The position numbers were made by a program, and so were the translations under genes. Below, one piece after another: positions 19,436-27,704 of a DNA stretch of 64,000 nucleotides. Each line of letters starts with the position of its first letter. Position 1 is the stretch's first letter. Below the pieces are notes generated by a model. The model did not search any database. It was not told where the DNA came from and saw only the letters and a list, made by a program, of their open reading frames with translations. The DNA comes from Lachnospiraceae bacterium (GTDB lineage: Bacteria; Bacillota; Clostridia; Lachnospirales; Lachnospiraceae): the NCBI GenBank assembly GCA_017431345.1, contig JAFRLH010000071.1, forward strand, positions 1 to 64,000. The letters run 5' to 3'.

Positions 19436-20635
19436 ATGGCAGCCATTAACACGCATTATGGTGAACTTCAGGATTCATACTTGTTTTACAACATTGCGCA
19501 GAAGATCAGCGCCTATCTGGCAGATCATCCCGGCGCAAAGCTGTACCGCATGGGCATCGGTGACGTTTCCCTGCCGCTGGCCCCTGCAGTGATCGAAGCA
19601 CTTCATAAAGCTGTGGATGACCAGGCGGCAAAAAGCAGCTTTCATGGATACATGCCGGAATGCGGGGATCCGGTACTTCGGAAGACCATCGCGGAGCATT
19701 ATGCGCGCCGCAGCATATCCCTGGACCCGGAAGAGGTGTTCGTCTCGAGCGGCGCCAGCGATGAACTGGGGGATATTCTGGATCTGTTCGCCCGGCCGGG
19801 AAGCTCGCTGGTCATGGAGCCCGCCTATCCGGCTTATGTGGATGCGAACGTGATGGCGGGACGAAAACTGATCCGGCTGCCGGCCGGAGATCACAACGGA
19901 TTCCTTCCCGCACCCTGCCCGGAGGCTGCCACAGACATTCTCTATATCTGTTCTCCAAACAATCCGACCGGCGCAGTCTTTAACTATGAACAACTGAAAG
20001 CCTGGGTGGATTTTGCCAATGAGAACGGTTCGGTCATTCTGTTTGATGCGGCTTATGAAGCATTTATAGAAGAGGAAACGCTGCCGCGAAGCATTTTCGA
20101 GATCGAAGGAGCCCGCACCTGTGCCATTGAGATCTGCTCCCTGTCCAAAACAGCCGGTTTTACAGGGACCAGGCTTGGATATACCGTGATTCCGAAAACG
20201 CTGGAGCGTGACGGTATGAACCTGAATGCGATGTGGGTCAGGAACCGCACGACCAAGACGAATGGTGTCTCCTATATCATCCAGAAAGGCGCTGCAGCTG
20301 TTTTTACGGAAGAAGGACAGCGGCAGATCAAAGAGAATATTGCCGTATATAAGAAGAACGCAGCGGTGCTGACGGAAGCGCTGGATTCGCTCGGCATATG
20401 GTACACTGGCGGAAAGAACGCTCCTTATATCTGGATGAAATGCCCGGAAGGGATGGGAAGCTGGGCATTTTTCGACCTGCTGTTAAATAAGATTCAGGTG
20501 ATCGGGACGCCGGGCGCCGGCTTCGGCGCCTGCGGGGAAGGCTATCTGCGTTTCTCCACCTTCGGCGATCCGGAGGATACGAAAGAGGCCGCCGCCAGGA
20601 TAAAGGCGCTGTTGAGAACTGTCTCCGGCACCTGA
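19436..20635 (+). CDS. dapL: LL-diaminopimelate aminotransferase
   Basis: It is a fold-type I PLP enzyme that makes LL-diaminopimelate directly from tetrahydrodipicolinate for lysine and peptidoglycan synthesis. The 399-residue protein carries family signatures: the N-terminal YLFYNIAQKI, RMGIGDVSLPLAP, FHGYMPECGDP, SPNNPTGAVF and the PLP lysine in SLSKTAGFTGTRLGY. The ATG at 19436 is chosen over 19415 and 19430 because GGGGAG is spaced 7 bp from it. It is monocistronic and bracketed by inverted copies of the GAGCCGG repeat; a hairpin terminator follows at 20731-20760. A different class I aminotransferase substrate is possible but less likely. Confidence 0.88.
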   Translation: MAAINTHYGELQDSYLFYNIAQKISAYLADHPGAKLYRMGIGDVSLPLAPAVIEALHKAVDDQAAKSSFHGYMPECGDPVLRKTIAEHYARRSISLDPEEVFVSSGASDELGDILDLFARPGSSLVMEPAYPAYVDANVMAGRKLIRLPAGDHNGFLPAPCPEAATDILYICSPNNPTGAVFNYEQLKAWVDFANENGSVILFDAAYEAFIEEETLPRSIFEIEGARTCAIEICSLSKTAGFTGTRLGYTVIPKTLERDGMNLNAMWVRNRTTKTNGVSYIIQKGAAAVFTEEGQRQIKENIAVYKKNAAVLTEALDSLGIWYTGGKNAPYIWMKCPEGMGSWAFFDLLLNKIQVIGTPGAGFGACGEGYLRFSTFGDPEDTKEAAARIKALLRTVSGT

Positions 20636-20653
20636 AATAAAGCGGCTGCCGTG

Positions 20654-20672
20654 GAGCCGGAGAACCGTCCCC
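20654..20672 (-). repeat. GAGCCGG repeat copy after dapL
   Basis: It is identical to 145-163 and the reverse complement of the start of the 19211 units. It places inverted repeats on both sides of dapL. Confidence 0.65.
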
Positions 20673-20730
20673 CGGCACATTTAAACGGCAAAAACCGTCA
20701 TCATCTTCTGAAGAATCTGATATAATGCAA

Positions 20731-20760
20731 ACTCTCCTGATAGTTTTCAGGGGAGTTTTT
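20731..20760 (+). terminator. intrinsic terminator after dapL
   Basis: A 10-bp stem (ACTCTCCTGA/TCAGGGGAGT, one T-G pair) with a short loop is followed by a T run. A TATAAT at 20721-20726 directly before it lacks a good -35 box, so I do not call a promoter. Confidence 0.75.
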
Positions 20761-20816
20761 CTTTATATTAATAGTAACTACAACAGCAGTCAAACTATCT
20801 TGAGAAAGGAGAATCT

Positions 20817-21989
20817 ATGTTCATTAAAGGAGTCAACCTCGGAAACTGGCTGGTCCTGGAGAAATGGATGAGCCCGCATCTCTTCGACGGCACGACGGCG
20901 GAGGACGAGTATTACCTGCCGACACAGCTGTCAAAAGAAGTCTATGAGGCCAGGATGCTGATCCACCGCAGCGAATACATCACCGAACGGGATTTCGCGA
21001 AGATCGCCTCCATCGGCCTGACGCATGTGCGCATCCCGGTGCCGTATTTCATTTTCGGAGACCGGCCGCCGTTCATCGGATGCATCGAGTATCTGGATCA
21101 CGCCTTCGCATGGGCGGAAAAATACGGCCTGAAGATCCTGATCGATCTGCATACGGCCCCGCTTTCCCAGAACGGTTTTGACAACGGCGGCATCTGCGGC
21201 GTCTGTAAATGGAGCCAGAGCCCGGAGGAAGTGGAATTCGTACTGAACGTACTGGAGAAGCTGGCAGTCCGGTACGAGGGCAGGAAAGGCCTTTTCGGCA
21301 TTACGCCGATCAATGAGCCGATCACCGAGCCGATGTGGTCCACGATGGATGTGCCGAACAGATATAAGCCGGTTGATCCGGAACTGGCTGCAGGATCTGC
21401 GCCGAACACGCTGGAATTCCTGCGCGGATTCTATGAAAAGGCTTTTGCGCGCATTGCACCGCATCTTGCGGAGGATCAGTATGTCGTTTTCCATGACGCC
21501 TTCCGCCTGAAAGACTGGAAAGCGTTCCTGACACAGGAAGCGTTCCGCGAACGGGCCATCTTGGATACCCATCAGTATCTGATGGTCGCGGAAGCGTTCG
21601 GCTGCCCGCAGAACCTGAGCGGTTATGTGAAATACATTGAAGAGGAATGGGCAAAGGACATTGCCGAAGTGCAGGAATACATTCCGGTAGTCGTGGGAGA
21701 GTGGTGTGTCTTCAATTCCTACGCCGTTGGCGTGGATACAAAGGGCGGACAGACCAGTCTGAACGGCCTGGATTTTTCTGAGAACACGGAAGCCTTCACA
21801 CCGGAACAGAAAAAGACGATCTATCAGACCATCGCCAATGCAACGCTGAACGCGTGGCAGAACGGGTCGGGATATTTCTACTGGAGCTATAAGCTGCTGC
21901 TGGACACCGTGAATGAACCGAACTGGATCGGCTGGGATTCCTGGGATCTGGGCAAGTGCTATGATCTCGGCTGGTTCCCGGGCGTATGA
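20817..21989 (+). CDS. glycoside hydrolase family 5, intracellular glucanase-like
   Basis: The 390-residue TIM-barrel enzyme resembles exo-beta-1,3-glucanase-type GH5. It starts FIKGVNLGNWLVLEKW. The acid/base is in ITPINEP (Glu167) and the nucleophile in VVVGEWCVFN (Glu295). There is no signal peptide, so it should act in the cytoplasm on imported beta-glucan oligosaccharides. AGAAAGGAG precedes the ATG. A GPH sugar symporter gene follows after 42 bp, suggesting that the pair handles the same substrate. The exact linkage (1,3, 1,4 or mixed) cannot be fixed from sequence. Confidence 0.85.
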   Translation: MFIKGVNLGNWLVLEKWMSPHLFDGTTAEDEYYLPTQLSKEVYEARMLIHRSEYITERDFAKIASIGLTHVRIPVPYFIFGDRPPFIGCIEYLDHAFAWAEKYGLKILIDLHTAPLSQNGFDNGGICGVCKWSQSPEEVEFVLNVLEKLAVRYEGRKGLFGITPINEPITEPMWSTMDVPNRYKPVDPELAAGSAPNTLEFLRGFYEKAFARIAPHLAEDQYVVFHDAFRLKDWKAFLTQEAFRERAILDTHQYLMVAEAFGCPQNLSGYVKYIEEEWAKDIAEVQEYIPVVVGEWCVFNSYAVGVDTKGGQTSLNGLDFSENTEAFTPEQKKTIYQTIANATLNAWQNGSGYFYWSYKLLLDTVNEPNWIGWDSWDLGKCYDLGWFPGV

Positions 21990-22031
21990 AACACTTGCAA
22001 TCATAATTTTCAATCATAAAAGGAGAGAAAA

Positions 22032-23429
22032 ATGAATACAAAAGCAATGGATCCCAATGCAAAACTTTCCTGGTTGGAGCGGATCGCCTATGGTATCGGC
22101 GATTATGCAGGAAACCTTGTCTATTCTTCAATCTCGGCGTTTCTTCTGGTATACTATGTATCTGTCGTCGGCGTGCCTTCCGCAACAGCTGCGTCCGTCA
22201 TGGCCATCTCCAAGATCTTTGACGGCGTATCCGATCTGTTCATGGGCCGTATCGTCGATAAGACGAAATCCAAATACGGAAAAGCGCGTCCCTGGCTGAT
22301 CCGTGCCAGCATCCCGCTGGCGATCTGCACGGTGCTGATGTTCTCCGTGCCGGCCGGCTTCACCGGAACGCTCCAGATCGCATACATTTTCCTGACATAC
22401 AACCTGGTATCCACCATTTTTTATACCGCGCTGAACGTTCCTTATGCTACGCTGCAGGGACTGATGACAACGAATCAGTATGAGCGCGGACTGCTCGGCA
22501 ACTTCCGTATGCTGCTCGCGACCTTCGGTACCATGACCGTCAATACCGTCGTCATGAAGCTCGTTATGGCTTTCGGCGGCAGCGACACTTCCCAGTTCGG
22601 ATGGTCCATGGCCATGCTCGTCCTGATGATCGCCTTTGTCGTGCTCAACCTGATCACCTTCTTCTGCACCAGAGAGCGTGTCGTGGACAATGCGGCCGAA
22701 GCGGATAAAGCAGGCGCTGCGCAGGGACCTTCCGTTATGGAAGCACTGAAGTCCCTTCTGAAGAACAAATACTGGATCCTGATGGTCATTTTCCTGTTCG
22801 CACTGTACTTCATGATGTCGACCTTCTTCGGAAGCAACTACTATTTCGCACAGTATGTGCTCGGCAATGAAGGCGCATATGCCAGACTGGCGAACGCGCT
22901 GTCACTGGCACAGATGGGCATTATGTTCGTTACGCCCGTGATCATGATGAAAGTCTCCAAGAGATGGACCGGCTTCCTCGGTATGGCTGTATCTGCAGTC
23001 GGTTTCATCCTGACCTTCCTCGCGGGACAGAATGTCGGTATCGTATTTGTCGCCAACATTATTAAGGGCTTCGGCTTCGGCTGCGGCGCTGCGACCATGT
23101 TCGGTATGCTGCAGGATGCCATCACTTATGGTCAGTGGAAGACCGGCGTACAGGCTACCGGTATGGGAAATGCTGCTTCTTCGTTCACCATGAAGATCGG
23201 TTCCGGTCTCGGTACCGCCGCACTCGGCTGGATCCTTTCCGCCGGCGGCTTCGATGCGGATCCTACCTCCGCCTCAGCGATCGCGTCGATCAATGTTGCC
23301 TGCATCTGGGTGCCGCTGATCGTGTGCTGCATCGGCCTTGTCTGCCTGCTGCTGTTCGATCTGGATAAGCACTATGGCAAAGTCGTGGAAGATCTGGAGA
23401 AAGGACGCTGGGCAGGATCGGAAGACTGA
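22032..23429 (+). CDS. GPH-family sugar:cation symporter
   Basis: The 465-residue protein has about 12 predicted membrane helices and the glycoside-pentoside-hexuronide family start (ERIAYGIGDYAGNLVY), with DGVSDLFMGRIVDKT in the first cytoplasmic loop region. It probably imports a beta-glucoside with Na+ or H+. AAAGGAGAG is the ribosome site. It is co-directional with the GH5 upstream and the AraC regulator downstream. Substrate is inferred from neighbours. Confidence 0.88.
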   Translation: MNTKAMDPNAKLSWLERIAYGIGDYAGNLVYSSISAFLLVYYVSVVGVPSATAASVMAISKIFDGVSDLFMGRIVDKTKSKYGKARPWLIRASIPLAICTVLMFSVPAGFTGTLQIAYIFLTYNLVSTIFYTALNVPYATLQGLMTTNQYERGLLGNFRMLLATFGTMTVNTVVMKLVMAFGGSDTSQFGWSMAMLVLMIAFVVLNLITFFCTRERVVDNAAEADKAGAAQGPSVMEALKSLLKNKYWILMVIFLFALYFMMSTFFGSNYYFAQYVLGNEGAYARLANALSLAQMGIMFVTPVIMMKVSKRWTGFLGMAVSAVGFILTFLAGQNVGIVFVANIIKGFGFGCGAATMFGMLQDAITYGQWKTGVQATGMGNAASSFTMKIGSGLGTAALGWILSAGGFDADPTSASAIASINVACIWVPLIVCCIGLVCLLLFDLDKHYGKVVEDLEKGRWAGSED

Positions 23430-23496
23430 TCCCGGAAGAAACGGAACAGAAAAACAGCCGGAGAGAGCCGGCTGCCTGAAACAAGGAAATTGTCCA

Positions 23497-24465
23497 ATGA
23501 ATGTGAATAATTCTGAATGGGTAAAACAGAACAGCCGGCTCCGGGAGGAAGACTGCCTCCCGGAGCTCCGGCGCCGCAGGATGAATGAGAAAGTCGCTGC
23601 CCGGATGTTTGAGATCCGTGAAAACAGGCGCCAGCACAATCCTTATGATCAGGAGATCCGTGAGACGTCGGCGATCATGCAGGGGGATGTGCGCGCGCTG
23701 GAGCAGAGCATCCTGGAGGAGTATTCCGGGGAGATCGGTATTCTCAACGAAGAGGACAGCCTGCGGAATTTGAAAAATCTCTGTATTGTGGTGATCACGC
23801 TGGCGAGCCGTGCTGCCATCCGGGGCGGACTGCAGCCGGAACTGGCTTTTGCGCTCAGTGATGTATATATCAGCGAACTGGAACGGTGCCGCCTTTCTGT
23901 TCATGCTGCAAAGCTCTGCCGCGGTGCGGAATATCATCTCGCCCGTTTGGTCAGTCTGCTGTCGGAAGGGGAAAAACCCGCGGATAACAGCATGGATGAT
24001 TATTCTGCAGCAGGTACAGAGACTGCGGATGAGGCTATGGGAAAGAAGGCTCAGCAGACGGAGGCTCTGCAGCGGAATCCGACCCGGGAAGAACTGTTCG
24101 CCGGAGAAATTCTTCTGCAGAAATCATCGCCCGGGAACGAGCATGTATCACGGGCGAAGGATTATATCTACCGGAATCTTCACCAGAAACTGGGGACGGA
24201 AGAGATCGCTGGTGCACTGGCGCTGAATCCGAAATATCTGTCTACGCTGTTCCACAGGGAGACCGGTCTTACGATCTCGCAGTATATACGGCGGGAAAAG
24301 ATCCGGCTCGTGAAAAACATGCTTACATACTCGGATTACTCCTATCTGGAGATCGCACACTATCTGGGATTTTCCTCCCAGAGCCATCTGGGAGAGCAGT
24401 TCCGGCGGGAGACCGGCATGACCTTAAAGGAATACCGGCAGAAATATCACAGACGGGAGACATAA
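23497..24465 (+). CDS. AraC/YesN-type transcriptional regulator
   Basis: The 322-residue protein has a C-terminal AraC double helix-turn-helix (about 225-320): EEIAGALALNPKYLSTLFHRE, then YLEIAHYLGFSSQSHLGEQF and GMTLKEYRQKY. The N-terminal 220 residues are helical and Glu/Arg rich with no recognised ligand domain, so the signal is unknown. The ATG at 23497 has AAGGAA 8 bp upstream. A 7-bp hairpin (23456-23475) lies between it and the symporter gene. It likely controls the GH5-symporter pair or the convergent ABC importer. A shared bidirectional terminator follows. Confidence 0.87.
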   Translation: MNVNNSEWVKQNSRLREEDCLPELRRRRMNEKVAARMFEIRENRRQHNPYDQEIRETSAIMQGDVRALEQSILEEYSGEIGILNEEDSLRNLKNLCIVVITLASRAAIRGGLQPELAFALSDVYISELERCRLSVHAAKLCRGAEYHLARLVSLLSEGEKPADNSMDDYSAAGTETADEAMGKKAQQTEALQRNPTREELFAGEILLQKSSPGNEHVSRAKDYIYRNLHQKLGTEEIAGALALNPKYLSTLFHRETGLTISQYIRREKIRLVKNMLTYSDYSYLEIAHYLGFSSQSHLGEQFRRETGMTLKEYRQKYHRRET

Positions 24466-24498
24466 AAAAAGAATGCAGATTCCTGCATTCTTTTTTTT
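24464..24498. terminator. bidirectional terminator between the AraC gene and the ABC permease
   Basis: The stem GAATGCAG/CTGCATTC with an ATTC loop is extended by A7 on the left and T8 on the right. It works for both the AraC gene (+) and the permease operon (-), which converge here. Confidence 0.85.
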
Positions 24499-24511
24499 CT
24501 CTTTTTTCGTT

Positions 24512-25345
24512 TTATCCCTTGATGGCGCCGGCCATGAAGCTTTCCTGGATCCTTCTGCTTAAGAAGATGTAAAGTACCAGGGTAGGGAAGGTAGCCAGCA
24601 CAAGCGCTGCGCCGATCGGGCCCCAGTCGGTGGTATACTGCCCGGACAGTGCCTGTACGCCGACAGGCAGGGTCTTCAGTTCCGTCTTGCTGATGAAGAT
24701 ATTCGCGAACATCAGCTCGTTCCAGCACTGCAGGAAGGTGTAGATGCCTACGGTCGCTACAGCAGGGCGCATCAGCGGTACGATGACCCTGAAGAAAACG
24801 CCCCAGACGCCGCAGCCGTCGATACAGGCCGCTTCATCCAGTTCCCGGGGGATATCATTCATGAATCCGGTGCACACCAGGATGGCCATGGCCAGTGAGA
24901 ATGCAGAGTACGGAATGATCAGTGCCCAGTAAGTATTCAGCAGGTGCAGTCTGGACAGCGTTACATACACGGGAACGATCGATGCATGGATCGGGATCGT
25001 CAGTCCGAGCATGAAGAACTTGTTCATGGTCTTGCGCTGTTTCCAGATCAGACGGGTCAGTGCAAACGATGCCATCAGCGCTACAGCGAGCGTGATCAGG
25101 ATCGTTGCAATTGCGACGATTGCACTGTTCCTGAAATACCAGAGCATATGGCCGGTATTCAGGGCGCTTTCATAGTTCGACCACAGCCAGTGTTTCGGCA
25201 GTCCGATTACGTTGCTTCCGAAGATCTCTTCGTTGTTCTTTAAAGAGAACGTGAACATCCAGTATACAGGGAAGAGGTTTATGATCAGCCAGAAAATGAG
25301 GGCGATATAAACGATGGTCCGCTTTACTCTATCTGAAGTTTTCAT
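24512..25345 (-). CDS. carbohydrate ABC transporter permease (MalG/AraQ-like)
   Basis: The 277-residue inner-membrane permease has six predicted helices and the EAA loop DEAACIDGCGVWGVFFRVIVPL that contacts the ATPase. It ends with QESFMAGAIKG, typical of MalG-type proteins. It follows the MalF-like gene by 4 bp, so they are co-translated and should form a heterodimer. No ATPase gene lies in this locus; a shared MsmK-like ATPase elsewhere is expected. Last gene of the minus-strand operon. Confidence 0.93.
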   Translation of the reverse strand: MKTSDRVKRTIVYIALIFWLIINLFPVYWMFTFSLKNNEEIFGSNVIGLPKHWLWSNYESALNTGHMLWYFRNSAIVAIATILITLAVALMASFALTRLIWKQRKTMNKFFMLGLTIPIHASIVPVYVTLSRLHLLNTYWALIIPYSAFSLAMAILVCTGFMNDIPRELDEAACIDGCGVWGVFFRVIVPLMRPAVATVGIYTFLQCWNELMFANIFISKTELKTLPVGVQALSGQYTTDWGPIGAALVLATFPTLVLYIFLSRRIQESFMAGAIKG

Positions 25346-25349
25346 CTGT

Positions 25350-26228
25350 TTATTTCTCCTCCTTGAATACTGTGTTGATCAGAAGGGCGAAGCCGAAGCA
25401 GAGTAAGATCAGCAGCACGGCAATCGTACTTCCCATTCCGTAGCGGTTCCTTAAGAACAGCATGCTGATCATCAGCGTGCTGGGCACTTCCGTGGAGTGC
25501 ATGGGACCGCCGTTTGTCAGAACGTAGATCAGGTCGAAGGATTTCAGGGAGCCGGTGACAGCGAAGATCACGCTGATCCGGATGATCGGTTTGATATAAG
25601 GAATAACGATGTACCGATTGACCTGCCCGTCGGTCGCGCCGTCGAGCATGGCGGCTTCACGGATCTCCGGAGGTACGCTTTTAACGCCTGCGTAGAGAAG
25701 CAGCATATGATAGCCGACATATTGCCACAAGGTAGGAACGAACACTGCCCAGAGGGCGGTCTTTTTGTCTCCCAGCCAGATCTTGGCCAGATTTTCAAGT
25801 CCGATGCTGCGAAGGAATACATTCAGTACGCCATAGTCAGGATTGTAGATCTTCAGCCACAGCTGACCGATAACAACGGTGGAGATAAGAACCGGCATAA
25901 AGTAGACTGACAGGAAGGCACGTTCGCCTTTGACCCTTTTGCCAAGCGTAAGAGCAAGCGCGAGAGCGAGGGGCAGCTGCAGGAATACTGACAGGGCCGC
26001 CAGCAGAAGGGAATTGCGCAGGGCTCTCATGAAGTTGATCGAATTGCTTGTAAAAAGTTCTTTGTAGTTGGAGAGACCGATAAAGGTCTTTTCTCCAATT
26101 CCGCTCCAGTCAAAAAAACTGTAATAAGCTGATGCTCCGATCGGGGCGATCAGGACTCCGCAGAACAGGATCAGCGCCGGCAGGAGAAAAAGAATAATGT
26201 GCAGCTTATTGCTGTATAGTTTAGTCAT
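25350..26228 (-). CDS. carbohydrate ABC transporter permease (MalF/LacF-like)
   Basis: The 292-residue permease has six helices, an N-terminal ALILFCGVLIAPIGASAYYS segment and the EAA loop REAAMLDGATDGQVNRYIVIPY. It pairs with the downstream MalG-like permease. A perfect 11-bp hairpin (26257-26297) separates it from the binding-protein gene. That arrangement normally gives more binding protein than permease. Confidence 0.93.
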   Translation of the reverse strand: MTKLYSNKLHIILFLLPALILFCGVLIAPIGASAYYSFFDWSGIGEKTFIGLSNYKELFTSNSINFMRALRNSLLLAALSVFLQLPLALALALTLGKRVKGERAFLSVYFMPVLISTVVIGQLWLKIYNPDYGVLNVFLRSIGLENLAKIWLGDKKTALWAVFVPTLWQYVGYHMLLLYAGVKSVPPEIREAAMLDGATDGQVNRYIVIPYIKPIIRISVIFAVTGSLKSFDLIYVLTNGGPMHSTEVPSTLMISMLFLRNRYGMGSTIAVLLILLCFGFALLINTVFKEEK

Positions 26229-26256
26229 TGTCTCAAGTCCTTATCCTTAAAGATGC

Positions 26257-26297
26257 GGCAGCCCTCCCAAATCCCTGGACGGTTCAGGAGGGCTGCC
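26257..26297 (-). promoter_or_regulatory. intercistronic hairpin between binding protein and permease genes
   Basis: Perfect 11-bp arms GGCAGCCCTCC/GGAGGGCTGCC enclose a 19-nt loop, and no T run follows on the minus strand. It probably stabilises the upstream mRNA or attenuates transcription partially. Confidence 0.7.
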
Positions 26298-26345
26298 CTG
26301 TCAAGTGTCAGATAATATTCTTACCGGATGACGGTCAAGAAATAA

Positions 26346-27602
26346 TTACTGAAGGTCTGCAGAAAGTCCGGCGATGAAGTCTGCACCGTTAAGCTCTCCG
26401 CCATAGACCTGAGATACATAGTCAAGGTAGGTGTTTGCAGGGTCAGCGCTCATGGCGTTGTCTCCGAACAGGACCATTCCTTCGGATTTGGATACGATGT
26501 CAGCAACAGCAGCTACGAGAGGCTTTACTTCGCTGGTGTCATAATCGGGTGTCCATGCGGGCAGTCCGGAACCTGCAAGGTAGCCATAGTGGCAGATGCT
26601 CTTTGCAAGCTCAAATGCTACGTCAGCTGCGAAAGCGGGATCAGCACCGGAAGCGGAAACTGCGAGGCAGTCATTCGGTCCGCCGATGACCTGGCCGTAG
26701 GTAGCCTTTTCGCTGTTCATTACGGGGAACAGAGCGACCTGGAAGTTTCCTTCCGCATCGTTCACTTCGCCGCAGTTCCAGGAACCGTTCTGATAGAAAG
26801 CGGTCTTGCCGGCAATGAAGTTGGCCTTTACTTCGTCATTTCCGAGAGCCATGCCGTTGGGATCGAAGTAACCCTTGTTGATCATTTCCTGGAAGGTGTC
26901 AACAGCTGTTGCGATCTCGGGATTGTTCCATGTGCTGCGGCCTGCGAAGATTTCGTTCATCTCTTCATAGCCGATGGTCTTCTCGATGATGGGCTCAAGA
27001 TACTCAGTTACGCACCATGTTTCTTTTCCTGCGCAGCCGAAAGGTACGATGCCTTTTGCGACCAGAGCGTCACAGCAAGCGGTCAGATCTTCATAGGTCT
27101 CCGGTACATGATCCCATCCGGCTTCCTTCAGCAGATCCATGTTGGCGAACAGAGTTACGATATTCATGGTAAGAGGAGCTGCATAGTGCTTTCCGTCATA
27201 GGTGGAGTTCTGAAGCATGACCTCGGGAAGGTTCGCTGCATATTTCGGATAAACATCATCTACGCAGTAAGCGGTTCCGGCAGCGGCAAAGTCGCCGAGG
27301 AATGCGCCTGACCATGAGAAGAAGATGTCAGGCAGTGTGGACGGATCGTTCATAGCTGCTTTGATCTTGGTCTTGTAGGACTCGTTCTCAAATGCTTCCC
27401 ATTCGATCTTTACGCCGGGATGAGCAGCTTCATACTCTTCAACAGCTTTTACATAAGCGTCATGGTTCGCGTCACTCTCAGTAGCGATACACCACAGTTT
27501 AATGACTTTGTCTCCGCTGGCTGCCTGTGCTTTGACGGCGCCAAACGGGAGTAACATGGTGAGTGCGAGGAGCAGAGCAACGATCTTGTTCATCTTTTTC
27601 AT
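26346..27602 (-). CDS. extracellular sugar-binding protein of the ABC importer
   Basis: The 418-residue family 1 solute-binding protein (KLWCIATESDANHDAY, then EEYEAAHPGVKIEWEAFENESY) delivers sugar to the adjacent permeases. The signal peptide (MKKMNKIVALLLALTMLLPF) ends at AKAQA-like VKAQAA. Unusually for a Gram-positive binding protein, I see no lipobox cysteine, so anchoring is unclear. Ligand is inferred as cello-oligosaccharide or beta-glucoside from neighbouring GH3 and GH94. AGGAGG precedes the ATG. Confidence 0.9.
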   Translation of the reverse strand: MKKMNKIVALLLALTMLLPFGAVKAQAASGDKVIKLWCIATESDANHDAYVKAVEEYEAAHPGVKIEWEAFENESYKTKIKAAMNDPSTLPDIFFSWSGAFLGDFAAAGTAYCVDDVYPKYAANLPEVMLQNSTYDGKHYAAPLTMNIVTLFANMDLLKEAGWDHVPETYEDLTACCDALVAKGIVPFGCAGKETWCVTEYLEPIIEKTIGYEEMNEIFAGRSTWNNPEIATAVDTFQEMINKGYFDPNGMALGNDEVKANFIAGKTAFYQNGSWNCGEVNDAEGNFQVALFPVMNSEKATYGQVIGGPNDCLAVSASGADPAFAADVAFELAKSICHYGYLAGSGLPAWTPDYDTSEVKPLVAAVADIVSKSEGMVLFGDNAMSADPANTYLDYVSQVYGGELNGADFIAGLSADLQ

Positions 27603-27704
27603 TTAGTAATCCTCCTAAATTATTTTTCTTTACTATTTTGTCCGGCAGGGCAGGGGCCGTTTCCGTGTCCAGGCGAAAACACCGCCGCCGTCCCGGATGC
27701 TTCC

